Shown: positions 17,264 to 25,705, numbered from the stretch's first letter. The stretch is DNA of 64,000 nucleotides from Salinilacihabitans rarus (GCF_024296665.1 NZ_CP100762.1:2294001-2358000), one strand, 5' to 3'. The notes: generated from the letters alone by a model not told the origin. A program made the numbers and translations.

Positions 17264-18046
17264 ATGGGATCGAAATCGACCTCGCGATCCGCGGCGGTCG
17301 ACGTGTGGGGGCCGGGCGGCGGAACGACGGTGTTGCTGTGTCACGGCGCCGGCCTGAGCCGAACGATGTGGACGCCGCTCCGGGAGTACCTGCCGGCACC
17401 GGTCAGAACGATCGCGCCGGACCTGCCCGGACACGGCGCGCGGGCCGACCGGACGTTCGAACTGGCGGAGGCGGCCGACGTCGTCCTCGAGGACCTGACG
17501 AGTCGCGCCGACGGGGACGCGGTCGTCGTCGGCCACTCGCTCGGCGGGTACGTCGCACTCGAACTCGCGCGGCGCGCCCCCGAGCGGGTGTCGTCGCTGG
17601 TGCTCTCGGGCGCGAGCGCCGAGTACCGCGGCGCGCTGGCGATCAAGACCCGGCTCGCGAGCCCGCTGCTCCGGCTCGGCGGCTCGATCGAGCCGGTCGA
17701 CGGCTACTTTCGCCGCCGCACAGAGCGACGGCTACGGGCGCTCGACCTCTCCGACGAGACCGTCGACGAGATCCTCGCGGGCGGCGTCTCGCTGGGCGCC
17801 TGGGGGGCCGGGGGTCGCGCGCTGATCGGCTACCCGAGCCACGAGGCCGTCGCCGACCTCGAACGGCCGGTGGTGCTCGTCAACGGGAGCGAGGACGAAC
17901 TCAACGTCGAGCCGGCGGCGTGGCTGGCGAACGAACACGCACACGTCCGCGCCGAGACGATCGACGGCGCGGGCCACGCCGTCCCGCTCGAACGACCGCG
18001 GGCGTTCGCCGAGGCGGTCCGCTCGGCGATCGGGGAGCGGCCGTGA
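17264..18046 (+). CDS. Alpha/beta-fold hydrolase
   Basis: This 260-residue protein has the oxyanion HGAG segment (27-30), the nucleophile elbow GHSLGG with S92, a likely acid near 213 (SEDELN) and the catalytic His in GAGHAVP (about 235). This is a complete Ser-His-Asp triad, so an esterase, lipase or related hydrolase is expected; the substrate is unknown. No signal peptide is seen, so it is cytoplasmic. It follows the DUF460 gene by 46 nt on the same strand. Confidence 0.85.
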   Translation: MGSKSTSRSAAVDVWGPGGGTTVLLCHGAGLSRTMWTPLREYLPAPVRTIAPDLPGHGARADRTFELAEAADVVLEDLTSRADGDAVVVGHSLGGYVALELARRAPERVSSLVLSGASAEYRGALAIKTRLASPLLRLGGSIEPVDGYFRRRTERRLRALDLSDETVDEILAGGVSLGAWGAGGRALIGYPSHEAVADLERPVVLVNGSEDELNVEPAAWLANEHAHVRAETIDGAGHAVPLERPRAFAEAVRSAIGERP

Positions 18047-18071
18047 CGGGAGCGGGAGACGGCGACGGCGG

Positions 18072-18317
18072 TCACTCGACCGGCGAGAGCACCGTCGGAA
18101 CCTCCTCGAGTTCGACCTCCTCGGTCAGGTCCTCGGCCTGATCGACCGGCCCGTTGACGAACAGCGCGTGGCCGACGAAGCCGGTCGCGACCAGTCCGAA
18201 GAGGGGGACGGACACCTCGAACGCCACTGGGGTCGCGTAGCCGATCAGGACGCCGGCGGCGAGGCTGGCCCCGATACACGCCAGCACGAGGTCGTAGTAG
18301 TGAAGCGAATAGGCCAT
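18072..18317 (-). CDS. Small two-to-three-helix membrane protein, function unknown
   Basis: This 81-residue protein, read from the ATG at 18317, starts MAYSLHYYDLVLACIGASL, then has a hydrophobic pair of helices (about 8-28 and 35-54) and an acidic cytoplasmic tail. I recognise it as a type common in haloarchaea but no function is known. A GTG three codons earlier is the only alternative start. It converges on the hydrolase gene. Confidence 0.65.
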   Translation of the reverse strand: MAYSLHYYDLVLACIGASLAAGVLIGYATPVAFEVSVPLFGLVATGFVGHALFVNGPVDQAEDLTEEVELEEVPTVLSPVE

Positions 18318-18372
18318 ACTACTCACAGGGGTTCGAGGCGTAAAACCGTTCGCAGGCCGCTTCAGGGACCGA

Positions 18373-18552
18373 TCAGACCATGCCCCACGAGCGGAGCATC
18401 CCCGTGATCGCCGCCCTGACGACCAGTCCGAGGCCGGCGAGGATCAACGCGAGGCCGCCGGCGATCAGGAGGTTCTCGATTGCGACGAGGACGATGCCGA
18501 CGAGGACGGCCACGACGCCGACGAGGCCGAGCGGGCCGAGCGTTCGGTACAT
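18373..18552 (-). CDS. Tiny hydrophobic membrane protein (DUF7470-like)
   Basis: The frame from the ATG at 18552 gives 59 residues beginning MYRTLGPLGLVGVV and ending MLRSWGMV. Two hydrophobic helices (about 7-25 and 29-49) are separated by a short turn containing Glu. The pattern, including the Arg-Ala-Ala near the second helix end and the MLRS tail, matches a small haloarchaeal family. It lies between another small membrane protein and the divergent aIF-1A gene. Confidence 0.62.
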   Translation of the reverse strand: MYRTLGPLGLVGVVAVLVGIVLVAIENLLIAGGLALILAGLGLVVRAAITGMLRSWGMV

Positions 18553-18665
18553 GGAGGCGACTGGTCGGCGGGGGAGAATAAACGCCGTGGTTTCGTCGCC
18601 GGCGCCGCGTTCGCCGGCCGCGCGGACGATAAAGTGTTAAACGGATCGAAGCCGAACCGCGGCGC

Positions 18666-18953
18666 ATGAGCGACGACCAGGGTGGTCGGAAGGACCTTCG
18701 AATGCCCGAGGGCGACGAGGTCTTCGCGACCGTCACGGACATGCTCGGGGCGAACCGCGTCAAGGTACGGTGTGCCGACGGCGAGGAGCGGACGGCCCGG
18801 ATCCCCGGCAAGATGCAAAAGCGCATCTGGATCCGCGAGGACGACGTCGTCCTCGTCGAGCCGTGGGACTGGCAGGACGAGAAGGCCGACATCACGTGGC
18901 GCTACGAGAAGAGCGAGGCCGACCAGCTCCGCCGGGAAGGTCACATCCAGTGA
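18666..18953 (+). CDS. eif1A: Translation initiation factor aIF-1A
   Basis: This 95-residue S1/OB-fold protein is the archaeal IF1/eIF1A, which sits in the A site of the small ribosomal subunit during initiation. The family core is clear: [25 protein letters not shown] (given here in part), then [23 protein letters not shown]. Length is normal. An AT-rich ACGATAAAGTGTTAAACGG precedes the ATG by about 20-38 nt and probably holds the promoter. Confidence 0.96.
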   Translation: MSDDQGGRKDLRMPEGDEVFATVTDMLGANRVKVRCADGEERTARIPGKMQKRIWIREDDVVLVEPWDWQDEKADITWRYEKSEADQLRREGHIQ

Positions 18954-19178
18954 GCGCCGTCGACCGCCCGTAAGCGAGGGTCCGGACGACCCCCGGAGCG
19001 GACCGCCCAGGAGCGGTCGAGCCGGGGAACCGCCGATCGCCGGTTCGCCGAACGCCGAGCGATTCGCCGACGACCGAGTTCTCCCGCTGTCGACCGATCC
19101 GGAAGCGACGGGACCGGGCGCCGACGGACCTCCGTGAACTATATTGCGGATAGGTAACGACGTACACGCGGTGATGGA

Positions 19179-20750
19179 ATGTCAGGCAGGGACGATCCGC
19201 CGAGCGAAGACGACCTAGCCGAGCAAGGACTGATCGAGGCGACCGACGGCGGCGCCGACATCACGTTCTACGGCGGCCGCGGGATGAGCGCACTCCCGAT
19301 CGCGTTCTTCGTCGTCTGGGCGATCGTGCAGACGGCGCTGTTGCGCATCTCCAGCGAAGAAGGGCTCGTCCTCGGGATCCTCCTCGGGCTCATCCTCGGG
19401 ATGTTCTTCGTCCGCGGCTCCTGGAAGGGGTACGCGAACACCATCTTCGAGGGGATGACCCAGCCCGTGGCCGTGACGGCGATCGTCGCGTGGGTCTGGG
19501 CAGGGATGTTCGCCGAGACGCTGCAGGCCGGCGGCTTCGTCGAGGGGCTCGTCTGGCTGGCCGACGTCACGGGCGTCGGCTCGGGGCTGTTCCCGGCGCT
19601 GACGTTCGTGCTGGCGGCGCTGCTCGCGACCGGCATCGGCACGGGCTACGGGACGACGATCGCGTTCGTCGCCCTGTTTTTCCCGGCGGGCGTGTTGCTG
19701 GGGGCGAACCCCGTGTTGCTGTTCGGCGCGATCCTCTCGGGCGCGATCTTCGGCGACAACCTCGCGCCCGTCAGCGACACGACGATCGTCAGCGCCGTCA
19801 CGCAGGACTCCGACATCGGCGGCGTCGTCGCCTCCCGGTTCAAGTACGCGATCGTCGCCGCGGCGATCGCGTTCGCCGGCTACGTCGTCGCCAGTTCCGT
19901 CCTGCCGGGCGCCGCGATCGCCAACGGCGGCGAGGCCCGACAGATCTTCGTCCAGGAGAGCCGGCCGGCCGGGCTGGTCCACCTGCTCTCGATGGGCGTC
20001 GTCATCGTGACGGCCGTCGCCGGCCGGCACATCGTCGAGGCGATCTCGTGGGGGATCGTCGTCGCCGTGGTGGCGAACCTCGTCCTCGGACTCGCGCCCG
20101 CGAGCGCCATGGTCCGCTTCGAGGCCCCCGCCGACGCCCCCGCGGCGGACCTGCTCGCGGGACTGCCGATCGTCGAGATCGTCCCCGAGGATCCGACCGT
20201 CGGCGGCAGCCTCGTCGAGGGCGCCGCCGGCTTCTTCACGCTGTCGATCCTCGTGCTGTTCATCATCGCGGCCGCACAGATCATGATCCGCGGCGGCGCG
20301 TTCCAGGCGATCCTCGACTGGTCGCTCGACAACCTCGCGACGAACGTCCGCAACGCCGAACTCACGATGGTCGGCTCGGCCGCGCTGATCAACGCGGCGA
20401 TCACGATCAACACCGCCGCCGAGGTAGCGATCGGCCCCTACATCTCGAAGGTCGGCGAGCGGTTCAACATCAACGGCTACCGGCGCGCGAACATCCTGGA
20501 CGCCCAGACGGCCGCGCTCGGCTACATCTTCCCGTGGTCGGGCGGCGTGCTGGTGGGCTACTCGGCGATGCAGGAACTGCCGGGGACGTACGAGTGGTTC
20601 GAAGCGTCGATGGTCGTCAACCCGATCGACGTCGTCCCGTACGTCTTCCACGGCTGGCTGCTGGTGGCGGTGTTCGTCCTCGCGGCGATCACCGGCTTCG
20701 GCCGCGAGTACGTCATCGACCGCGAGACCGAGGAGGTGGCCCGGGTATGA
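19179..20750 (+). CDS. Na+/H+ antiporter, NhaC family
   Basis: This 523-residue protein has about 11-12 membrane helices. The segment FGDNLAPVSDTT (about 188-199) is the NhaC signature around the ion-binding site, and the C-terminal NTAAEVAIGPYISK with the following aromatic helix also fits. It should extrude Na+ in exchange for H+ across the cell membrane, which suits a halophile. A TATA-like AACTATATTGC lies about 30-40 nt upstream of the ATG. Its stop overlaps the next start (ATGA), coupling it to a TRAM-like protein. Confidence 0.88.
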   Translation: MSGRDDPPSEDDLAEQGLIEATDGGADITFYGGRGMSALPIAFFVVWAIVQTALLRISSEEGLVLGILLGLILGMFFVRGSWKGYANTIFEGMTQPVAVTAIVAWVWAGMFAETLQAGGFVEGLVWLADVTGVGSGLFPALTFVLAALLATGIGTGYGTTIAFVALFFPAGVLLGANPVLLFGAILSGAIFGDNLAPVSDTTIVSAVTQDSDIGGVVASRFKYAIVAAAIAFAGYVVASSVLPGAAIANGGEARQIFVQESRPAGLVHLLSMGVVIVTAVAGRHIVEAISWGIVVAVVANLVLGLAPASAMVRFEAPADAPAADLLAGLPIVEIVPEDPTVGGSLVEGAAGFFTLSILVLFIIAAAQIMIRGGAFQAILDWSLDNLATNVRNAELTMVGSAALINAAITINTAAEVAIGPYISKVGERFNINGYRRANILDAQTAALGYIFPWSGGVLVGYSAMQELPGTYEWFEASMVVNPIDVVPYVFHGWLLVAVFVLAAITGFGREYVIDRETEEVARV

Positions 20751-21022
20751 GCGTCCTCGAGAAGTTCCTCAGCGGCTGGCACTTCCGGACGACGAAACCG
20801 TCGCTCACCCCCGGCTCCGACGTGAACGTCTTCGTCTCGGAGTTCAGCGCCGATGGCGTCGGCATCGCCCGCGTCGGCGACACCGTGCTGTACGTCGAGG
20901 GCGCAGAGCCCGAACACGCCGAAAAGCGCGTCAAAGTCCGCGTCACCGAGTTCGACGAGTCGGACGCCGTGGGCCGCGGCGAGTACGTCGAAATCGTCGG
21001 CGAGAGCTCCTACACCGGCTGA
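20747..21022 (+). CDS. Small TRAM-like (OB-fold) protein coupled to the antiporter gene
   Basis: This 91-residue protein starts at the ATG overlapping the antiporter stop by 4 nt. Residues about 25-88 form a five-strand TRAM/OB-like domain, with VFVSEFSADGVGIARVGDT and the closing GRGEYVEIVGESS, the pattern of short haloarchaeal TRAM proteins that bind RNA. The first 20 residues (LEKFLSGWHF) form an amphipathic helix. Its coupling to an ion antiporter is unexpected. Function is unknown. Confidence 0.72.
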   Translation: MSVLEKFLSGWHFRTTKPSLTPGSDVNVFVSEFSADGVGIARVGDTVLYVEGAEPEHAEKRVKVRVTEFDESDAVGRGEYVEIVGESSYTG

Positions 21023-21231
21023 TCGCCGCGGACGGGTATCGTACCGAATTCAGCGGTCGAGTCCGGCACGACGACGTCGTTGCACCCCGAAACCGGTGAG
21101 CCACCCCCGGTAAATCCGCGAACCGAACGTTGGCACTCTTATCGGCTCCCGACATCATCGGTCGCGTCGTGCTGAACGGCGGGCACGAGGGGAGCGTCAA
21201 CCGCTGTAGGGCGGCGTGGATTTCTACCCGG

Positions 21232-21513
21232 TCAGGCCACTGGTATATGATCGGCCCGGAGTCGTGCCTCTTCTTCTGCCTCTTCGGCCCGTAGCCGCGC
21301 CTCTTCCTCCGTCTCTTCGGCCCGTAGCCGCGCCTCTTCTTCTGCCTCTTCGGCCCGGAGTCGTGCCTCGTCCTCCGTTGTTCCTGCGCTGGCGCTGCTG
21401 ACGCCCAGCGTGAGTAACCCAGCGACACCCGTCCCGAAGAGCACGGTTCGGCGCGTTGCTCGCATCGATTCGGATTCCGAGTCCGCCGTTGTACGTTGTG
21501 ACTCCGTGGTCAT
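21232..21513 (-). CDS. Tat-exported protein with 11-residue charged repeats
   Basis: This 93-residue protein begins with a polar stretch, then a twin-arginine signal R21-R-T-V-L-F-G followed by a hydrophobic core and SASAG cleavage-like site (about 41-44). The mature part is almost entirely 3.6 copies of EARLRAEEAEE (49-59, 60-70, 71-81, 82-88), a charged helix likely to form a coiled coil, then a short tail ending IPVA. Nothing indicates catalysis. It is divergent from the GYD gene. Function is unknown. Confidence 0.6.
   Translation of the reverse strand: MTTESQRTTADSESESMRATRRTVLFGTGVAGLLTLGVSSASAGTTEDEARLRAEEAEEEARLRAEETEEEARLRAEEAEEEARLRADHIPVA
21250..21369 (-). repeat. 33-bp tandem repeat, 3.6 copies
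   Basis: The repeat codes for the EARLRAEEAEE units of the Tat-exported protein. Copies differ at a few synonymous sites and one Ala/Thr change. Units are in frame and contiguous without spacers, so this is not a CRISPR array. Confidence 0.85.
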
Positions 21514-21737
21514 GGCTACTACCTCCCTCGAGCGTTGCACGGCACTGCTGCAACGGCTCACGTTCTCGCACACCGGCACCCCACATAAAACGGGAATGAG
21601 ACTCGTCTCCACCCTCACGGCCGGACGACAGTGTGGACTGGTGACGGATGCTGTACGACCATCGCCACCCGGGGGAGACGACCGGCTACACACAGCAGAA
21701 GGGGTTTATGCCACCCGACGGTGGACGAGCCGACGCG

Positions 21738-22022
21738 ATGCCAACGTACATCACGCTGTTGAACTGGACGCAAAAGGGGATCGAGAACGTCGAAGACAGC
21801 CTCGATCGAGACGAAGCCGGGGCCGAAGTAGTCGAGTCACAGGGGGGAGAGATCAAAGACGTATACTACACGATGGGAGCGTACGACAACGTCGTGATCT
21901 CCGAATTTCCCGACGACGAAAGTTACGCGAAGGCCATACTGAAAGTCGAAAGCGACGGGTACGTCACTGGTCAAACGCTCAAAGCCCTCCCCGAAGGGAT
22001 CATCGGGGAGTTCCCCGAATAG
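21738..22022 (+). CDS. GYD-domain protein
   Basis: This 94-residue protein has the GYD-domain pattern: MPTYITLLNWTQKGIENVED, then the motif MGAYDNVVISEFPDDES where Gly-Ala-Tyr-Asp stands for the G-x-Y-D name motif, and a C-terminal TLKALP. GYD proteins are small ferredoxin-like folds of unknown function. I chose the ATG at 21738 over upstream codons; a TATA-like GGTTTATG lies about 25-30 nt before it. Base composition is lower in G+C than most of the window. Confidence 0.85.
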   Translation: MPTYITLLNWTQKGIENVEDSLDRDEAGAEVVESQGGEIKDVYYTMGAYDNVVISEFPDDESYAKAILKVESDGYVTGQTLKALPEGIIGEFPE

Positions 22023-22180
22023 CGTCGCCCTGCACTGTTCGAGGGTTGCTCGCCACCGACGGTTCACCCGACGAGCCGTCGTCGACTCCGTGATCCGGGC
22101 AACTCCGGGTACCACGACGCGATGCGACCGAGTCGGGCGGCCGGTTCACGACGGGTTTCGATCGGCACGCGACCGTCCGA

Positions 22181-23293
22181 TCACAACCCGGCGACGTCCT
22201 CGATGGCGTCGGTCAGCGCCTCGATCGACTCGACGTCGTGTTCGCCCATGTGGCCGATGCGGAACGTCTTCTCGCCGAGCGCGGAGCCGTAGCCGTTCGA
22301 GAAGACCATGTCGTACTCCTCGCTCACGGCGTCGATGGTCGCGGCGACGTCGATCCCCTGGGTGTTCTCGATGCAACTGACCGTCTGGGACTCGTAGCCC
22401 GCCTCCGGGAACGTGTCGAAGTGTTCGCGGGCCCACTCGCGGGTGTACTCGGCCATCTCCCGGTGGCGCGCGTCCCGGGCCTCGTGGCCCTCTTCGAGCA
22501 TGTACTTCATCTGCTTGCGGTAGGCGAGCATGATCGGGATCGCCGGCGTGGAGTGGGTCTGTCCCTTCCGCTCGTAGTAGTCGATCGTCCGCTGGAAGCC
22601 GCCGTACCACGACGCCGACTCTCTCTCGAGTTCGCGCTCGTAGGCGTCGTCGCTGACGACACACACCGCGAGCCCCGGCGGCATGGCGAAGGCCTTCTGC
22701 GTGGACGCGAAGATGACGTCGATGCCGTGTTCGTCGATGTCGACGTAGTCGCCGCCCAGCGCCGAGACGGCGTCGACGACGAAGTACGTGTCCGGGTACT
22801 CCGCGACGACGTCGCCGATCTCCTCGACGGGATTGCGGACGCCGGTCGAACTCTCGTTCATCACGGTCGCGACGACGTCGTAGTGTTTGTCGCTCGATTC
22901 GAGGGCCTCGCGGACGTCCTCGGGCTTGATCGCCTGCCCCCACTCGTACTCCAGCCGATCGACGTCCTTGCCCAGTCGCTCGGCCACGTTGGCGTGGCGC
23001 TCGCTGAAGCTCCCGCAGGTCGGGACGAGGATGTTCTCGTCGACGAGGTTGAGCGTCGAGGCCTCCCAGAACTCGGTGCCCGACGCCGTGAGGATGACGA
23101 CCTCGTTGTCGGTGCCGAGGAACTCCTTCGTGTCCTCGACGATCGTCGTGTAGAGGTCCGTCATCCGGTCCATCCGGTGGCCGAACATCGGTTGGCTCAT
23201 CTCCTCGATGACGTCCTCGCGCACTTCGGTCGGGCCCGGGATGTACAGCGTCTTGTCGGGGTAGTCGTCCCTGTATTCGCGTTTCTCGGTCAC
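22181..23293 (-). CDS. PLP-dependent aminotransferase, class V (alanine-glyoxylate / serine-pyruvate type)
   Basis: This 370-residue enzyme has the class V fold: IPGPTEV (18-24), the SGTE turn (71-74), D173 in VVDAVSALGG (PLP ring nitrogen) and K200 in STQKAFAMPPG as the Schiff-base lysine. Such enzymes move an amino group from serine or alanine to glyoxylate or pyruvate; related members act in phosphonate metabolism. The GTG at 23293 gives the usual short N-terminus. It lies 19 nt downstream of a frameshifted small membrane gene on the same strand. Confidence 0.88.
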   Translation of the reverse strand: MTEKREYRDDYPDKTLYIPGPTEVREDVIEEMSQPMFGHRMDRMTDLYTTIVEDTKEFLGTDNEVVILTASGTEFWEASTLNLVDENILVPTCGSFSERHANVAERLGKDVDRLEYEWGQAIKPEDVREALESSDKHYDVVATVMNESSTGVRNPVEEIGDVVAEYPDTYFVVDAVSALGGDYVDIDEHGIDVIFASTQKAFAMPPGLAVCVVSDDAYERELERESASWYGGFQRTIDYYERKGQTHSTPAIPIMLAYRKQMKYMLEEGHEARDARHREMAEYTREWAREHFDTFPEAGYESQTVSCIENTQGIDVAATIDAVSEEYDMVFSNGYGSALGEKTFRIGHMGEHDVESIEALTDAIEDVAGL

Positions 23294-23312
23294 GTAACCA
23301 CCTGAGTGGCGC

Positions 23313-23632
23313 CTACTGGGTGGCGAGACCGTATGGTACTTGTGATAGCGACACGTTCGGCGGCCGGCCCTGCGTCGGCGCCCGCCTGCCGGCCCAGTAG
23401 TCGAGGGCGGTCCGGCGACGGGCCACGAGCGCCGCGACCCCAGGAGGGCAAGCGACCCGACGAGCAGGCTCGCGGCGTGTTGCGAGAAGGCGCCGTACAC
23501 GAACAGCGTCCCGACGCCGACGACCGACCCGTCGACGGCGGCGAGCGCGAGGCGAACGCCGGCGTCGAGGGCGCCGACCGCGCCGTCGCACTCCGGACGC
23601 GGGGATCCACGTCTGCGTCCATCCGTCGACAC
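23313..23632 (-). pseudogene. Frameshifted small two-helix membrane protein gene
   Basis: From 23632 downward the frame reads a hydrophobic segment (LALAAVDGSVVGVGTLFVYG, then HAASLLVGSLALLG) and then turns into low-complexity Arg/Pro text. Adding one G to the run at 23438-23441 (minus strand GGGG) joins it to VAALVARRRTALDYWAGR and a stop at 23313, a sensible membrane-protein tail of about 105 residues in all. The start is uncertain: an ATG-led frame at 23622 (MDADVDP) would need one more base in a C4 run. It is either a broken gene or an assembly error. This accounts for most of the 390 bases between the aminotransferase and the DMT transporter; the remaining 50 bases hold nothing I recognise. 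Confidence 0.5.
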
Positions 23633-23683
23633 GTCAGCCGGCGAGAAGGTAGCTCCCGTGTCCGCGTCGCTCCGGGCGGCGAC

Positions 23684-24718
23684 TCAGTCGGCCGAACCCG
23701 GACTCGTCCCCGTGTTCGCGTTCGTCCCGCGGCGCTCGGCCGCCTCGTCCGGGACGTAGACGTTGCCGTCGACGGCGACCTCGTCGTTCGCGGCCGGCTG
23801 GCGGCTCGGACCGGCGTCCGTCACGGACGCGGCGAGGCGCCAGAGCGCCTCGATCTTGCACAGCGCGAAGCCCAGCAGGATCAGCGCGAAACCGGCGACC
23901 GTCGCGAGCGTGATCGACTCGCCGAGCGCCGCCCAGCCGACCAGCGTCGCGACGACGGGCACGGCGTAGTTGACGAGGCTGAGTTCGGTCGCGCCGATGT
24001 GCTCCAGCAACACGAAGTACGCGAAGAAGCCGCCGCCGGTGGCGACGACCGCGAGGTACGCGAGCGCGGCGAAGGCGGCCGGCGCGGGGTCGACCGCCGC
24101 GAGCGACTCGCCGGGGTGGGCGACGCTCAGGGCGTGCAGGACGGCCGCACCGCCGGCCATCGACCACGCCTGCAGCGAGACGATCGGGAGCGTCCCCCGG
24201 AACCGCTCGGTCAGGACCGTCCCGAGCGCGAACGAGGCCGCGGAGGCGAACAGCAGCGCGACGCCGATCGCCCGGCCGTCGAGCGAACCGCCCTGAACGG
24301 CGATGACGACGACGCCGAGCAGCCCCGCGAGGAGGCCGACGGCCGCCGGCGCGCGGATCCGCTGGCGGGGGAGCAACGCGAGCGCGAGCAGCGGCGTCAC
24401 GATCGGCGTCAGGCTGAGGACGATCGCGGAGACGCTGCTCGAAACGTACGACTGGCCGAGAAACAGCAGCGCGAAGTGTGCGCCGACGACGAGGACGGCC
24501 CCGACGGCGATCAGCGCCCAGTCCTCGCGCGTCCGCGGGCGCCACGGCGACCCGAGGGCGACGACCGCGCCCGCGAACAGCAGGGCCGCGACGTCGAACC
24601 GGAGAGCGGCGAAGAGGATCGGCGGCAGCGACGCCAGGCCGACCTCGATCGCCGCGAACGACGTCCCCCAGGCGAACGCGAGCGCGACGAAGAGCAGGAT
24701 ATCTCTGTTTACGTTCAT
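23684..24718 (-). CDS. DMT-superfamily transporter (EamA family)
   Basis: This 344-residue protein has ten predicted helices in two EamA repeats (about 8-135 and 150-285), with the repeat-start pattern LAFAWGTSFAAIEVGL and the second-half AVPVVATLVGWAALGESIT. Drug/metabolite exporters of this type extrude amino acids or other small molecules. The C-terminal tail (about 295-344) is polar and Asn-rich. The gene has an AT-rich promoter region about 85-130 nt upstream with a palindrome, which implies an unusually long leader. Confidence 0.88.
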   Translation of the reverse strand: MNVNRDILLFVALAFAWGTSFAAIEVGLASLPPILFAALRFDVAALLFAGAVVALGSPWRPRTREDWALIAVGAVLVVGAHFALLFLGQSYVSSSVSAIVLSLTPIVTPLLALALLPRQRIRAPAAVGLLAGLLGVVVIAVQGGSLDGRAIGVALLFASAASFALGTVLTERFRGTLPIVSLQAWSMAGGAAVLHALSVAHPGESLAAVDPAPAAFAALAYLAVVATGGGFFAYFVLLEHIGATELSLVNYAVPVVATLVGWAALGESITLATVAGFALILLGFALCKIEALWRLAASVTDAGPSRQPAANDEVAVDGNVYVPDEAAERRGTNANTGTSPGSAD

Positions 24719-24799
24719 ATCTATTCGGGAGGAGCTTGCGCCACTTCTATGTTGCTATTCGACACCTATAGGGGCCGAAACGCCGAAATCCCCGGAGGA

Positions 24800-24846
24800 G
24801 TGTTAACACACATCTATCACAAATTATCCTATGTTAATAAATATCA
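24800..24846 (-). promoter_or_regulatory. AT-rich promoter with GTGTTAACAC palindrome upstream of the DMT gene
   Basis: On the minus strand a TATA-like ATATTTATTAACATAGG runs from 24846 to 24830, and the perfect 10-bp palindrome GTGTTAACAC lies at 24800-24809, where transcription would begin. The transporter ATG is at 24718, leaving a leader of about 80-90 nt, long for a haloarchaeal gene. I recognise no riboswitch in the leader. Confidence 0.4.
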
Positions 24847-24933
24847 TGACACGTTCCAGCGGGTCGCGATCATCGGCGGCCGGACGGCTGGCGCGGCGGT
24901 TCGGACGCGGAAAAGACGCTCCGTCGCGACCGG

Positions 24934-25554
24934 TTACTGGACCTCGATGTCGCCCACCATCGTCGTCTGGTGGGGGATGCAGACGTACTGGGCCATCTCC
25001 GAGGTGACGTCGAACTCGAGGGTCTGGGTCTCGCCCTCCTGGTCTACGATCTCGGTCTCGTAGTCCTCGACGACCTCGCCGTTGTCGTCCCAGATGGCGA
25101 TGTTGTGGCCGGCGCCGTCGCCGTTCTCCCAGGTTATCTCGTACGTCTCGCCCTCGGTGAGCGTCAGCGTCGGGTTCTCCTCGTCGGCGATCTGTTCGGG
25201 TTCCATCCCGACCCAGTTCTCGGTGAGCGCTTCGAGCATGATCTCGCCGGGTTCGATGACGTCGCCGGCGGCGCCGTCACCCTCCTCGGTTTCGTTACCG
25301 TCGGTCTCGTTGTCTTCCGTCTCGTTGTCCTCGGTCTCGTTATCTCCCGTCTCGTTGTCTTCCGTCTCGTTGTCCTCGGTCTCGTTATCTCCCGTCTCGT
25401 TCTCGTCGGTCTCGTTGTCCTCGCCGTCACCGGGGCCGCCCCCGTCTCCGTCGCCGTCGCCGCCGTCCGTACAGCCGGCGAGAGCGGCGGTTACCGTTGC
25501 GATACCTGTGTACCTGAGTACTCTCCGTCGAGAAAACGTGTCGTCTCGTGGCAT
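24934..25554 (-). CDS. Halocyanin-type cupredoxin lipoprotein (Tat, lipobox, sequon-rich linker)
   Basis: This 206-residue protein has a twin-arginine signal (RRRVLRY, 9-15), a lipobox ending at C28 (LAGC) and then a linker of nine NET sequons at residues 47, 52, 57, 62, 67, 72, 77, 82 and 87. The cupredoxin domain is at about 98-206, with copper ligands H150 (GAGHNIAIW), C192 and H195 (YVCIPHQ) and probably M199. Halocyanins are blue-copper electron carriers on the outer face of the membrane. The His-Met spacing is one residue shorter than in plastocyanin. It stands alone; an electron-transfer partner is not evident nearby. Confidence 0.85.
   Translation of the reverse strand: MPRDDTFSRRRVLRYTGIATVTAALAGCTDGGDGDGDGGGPGDGEDNETDENETGDNETEDNETEDNETGDNETEDNETEDNETDGNETEEGDGAAGDVIEPGEIMLEALTENWVGMEPEQIADEENPTLTLTEGETYEITWENGDGAGHNIAIWDDNGEVVEDYETEIVDQEGETQTLEFDVTSEMAQYVCIPHQTTMVGDIEVQ
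25288..25416 (-). repeat. 15-bp tandem repeat coding for nine N-glycosylation sequons
   Basis: The repeat encodes nine copies of Asn-Glu-Thr at a strict five-residue spacing in the halocyanin linker. Copies differ mainly at third positions and in the spacer residue (Glu or Gly). It is coding and in frame. Confidence 0.8.
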
Positions 25555-25705
25555 AACCGTCGGTGGAAGCCTTGGCTAGACGGGAGCATAAGCCACTGGC
25601 CGTCATTTGCGCGGATATAAGTCCCGAGACCCGCGAATTCGCGTGAATAGCTGACAGTCAGTCGTCCGGGAACGTCGTCGTTTCCGGACCGTCGTGGACC
25701 CGACG

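Noticed and set aside
18954-19178. Possible structured RNA or tRNA between aIF-1A and the antiporter gene
   Set aside because: No tRNA-like arms, T-loop or other RNA signature could be found; only a promoter-like TATA element is visible.
21250-21369. Possible CRISPR-like array
   Set aside because: Repeats are contiguous, in frame and coding, with no spacers or cas genes.
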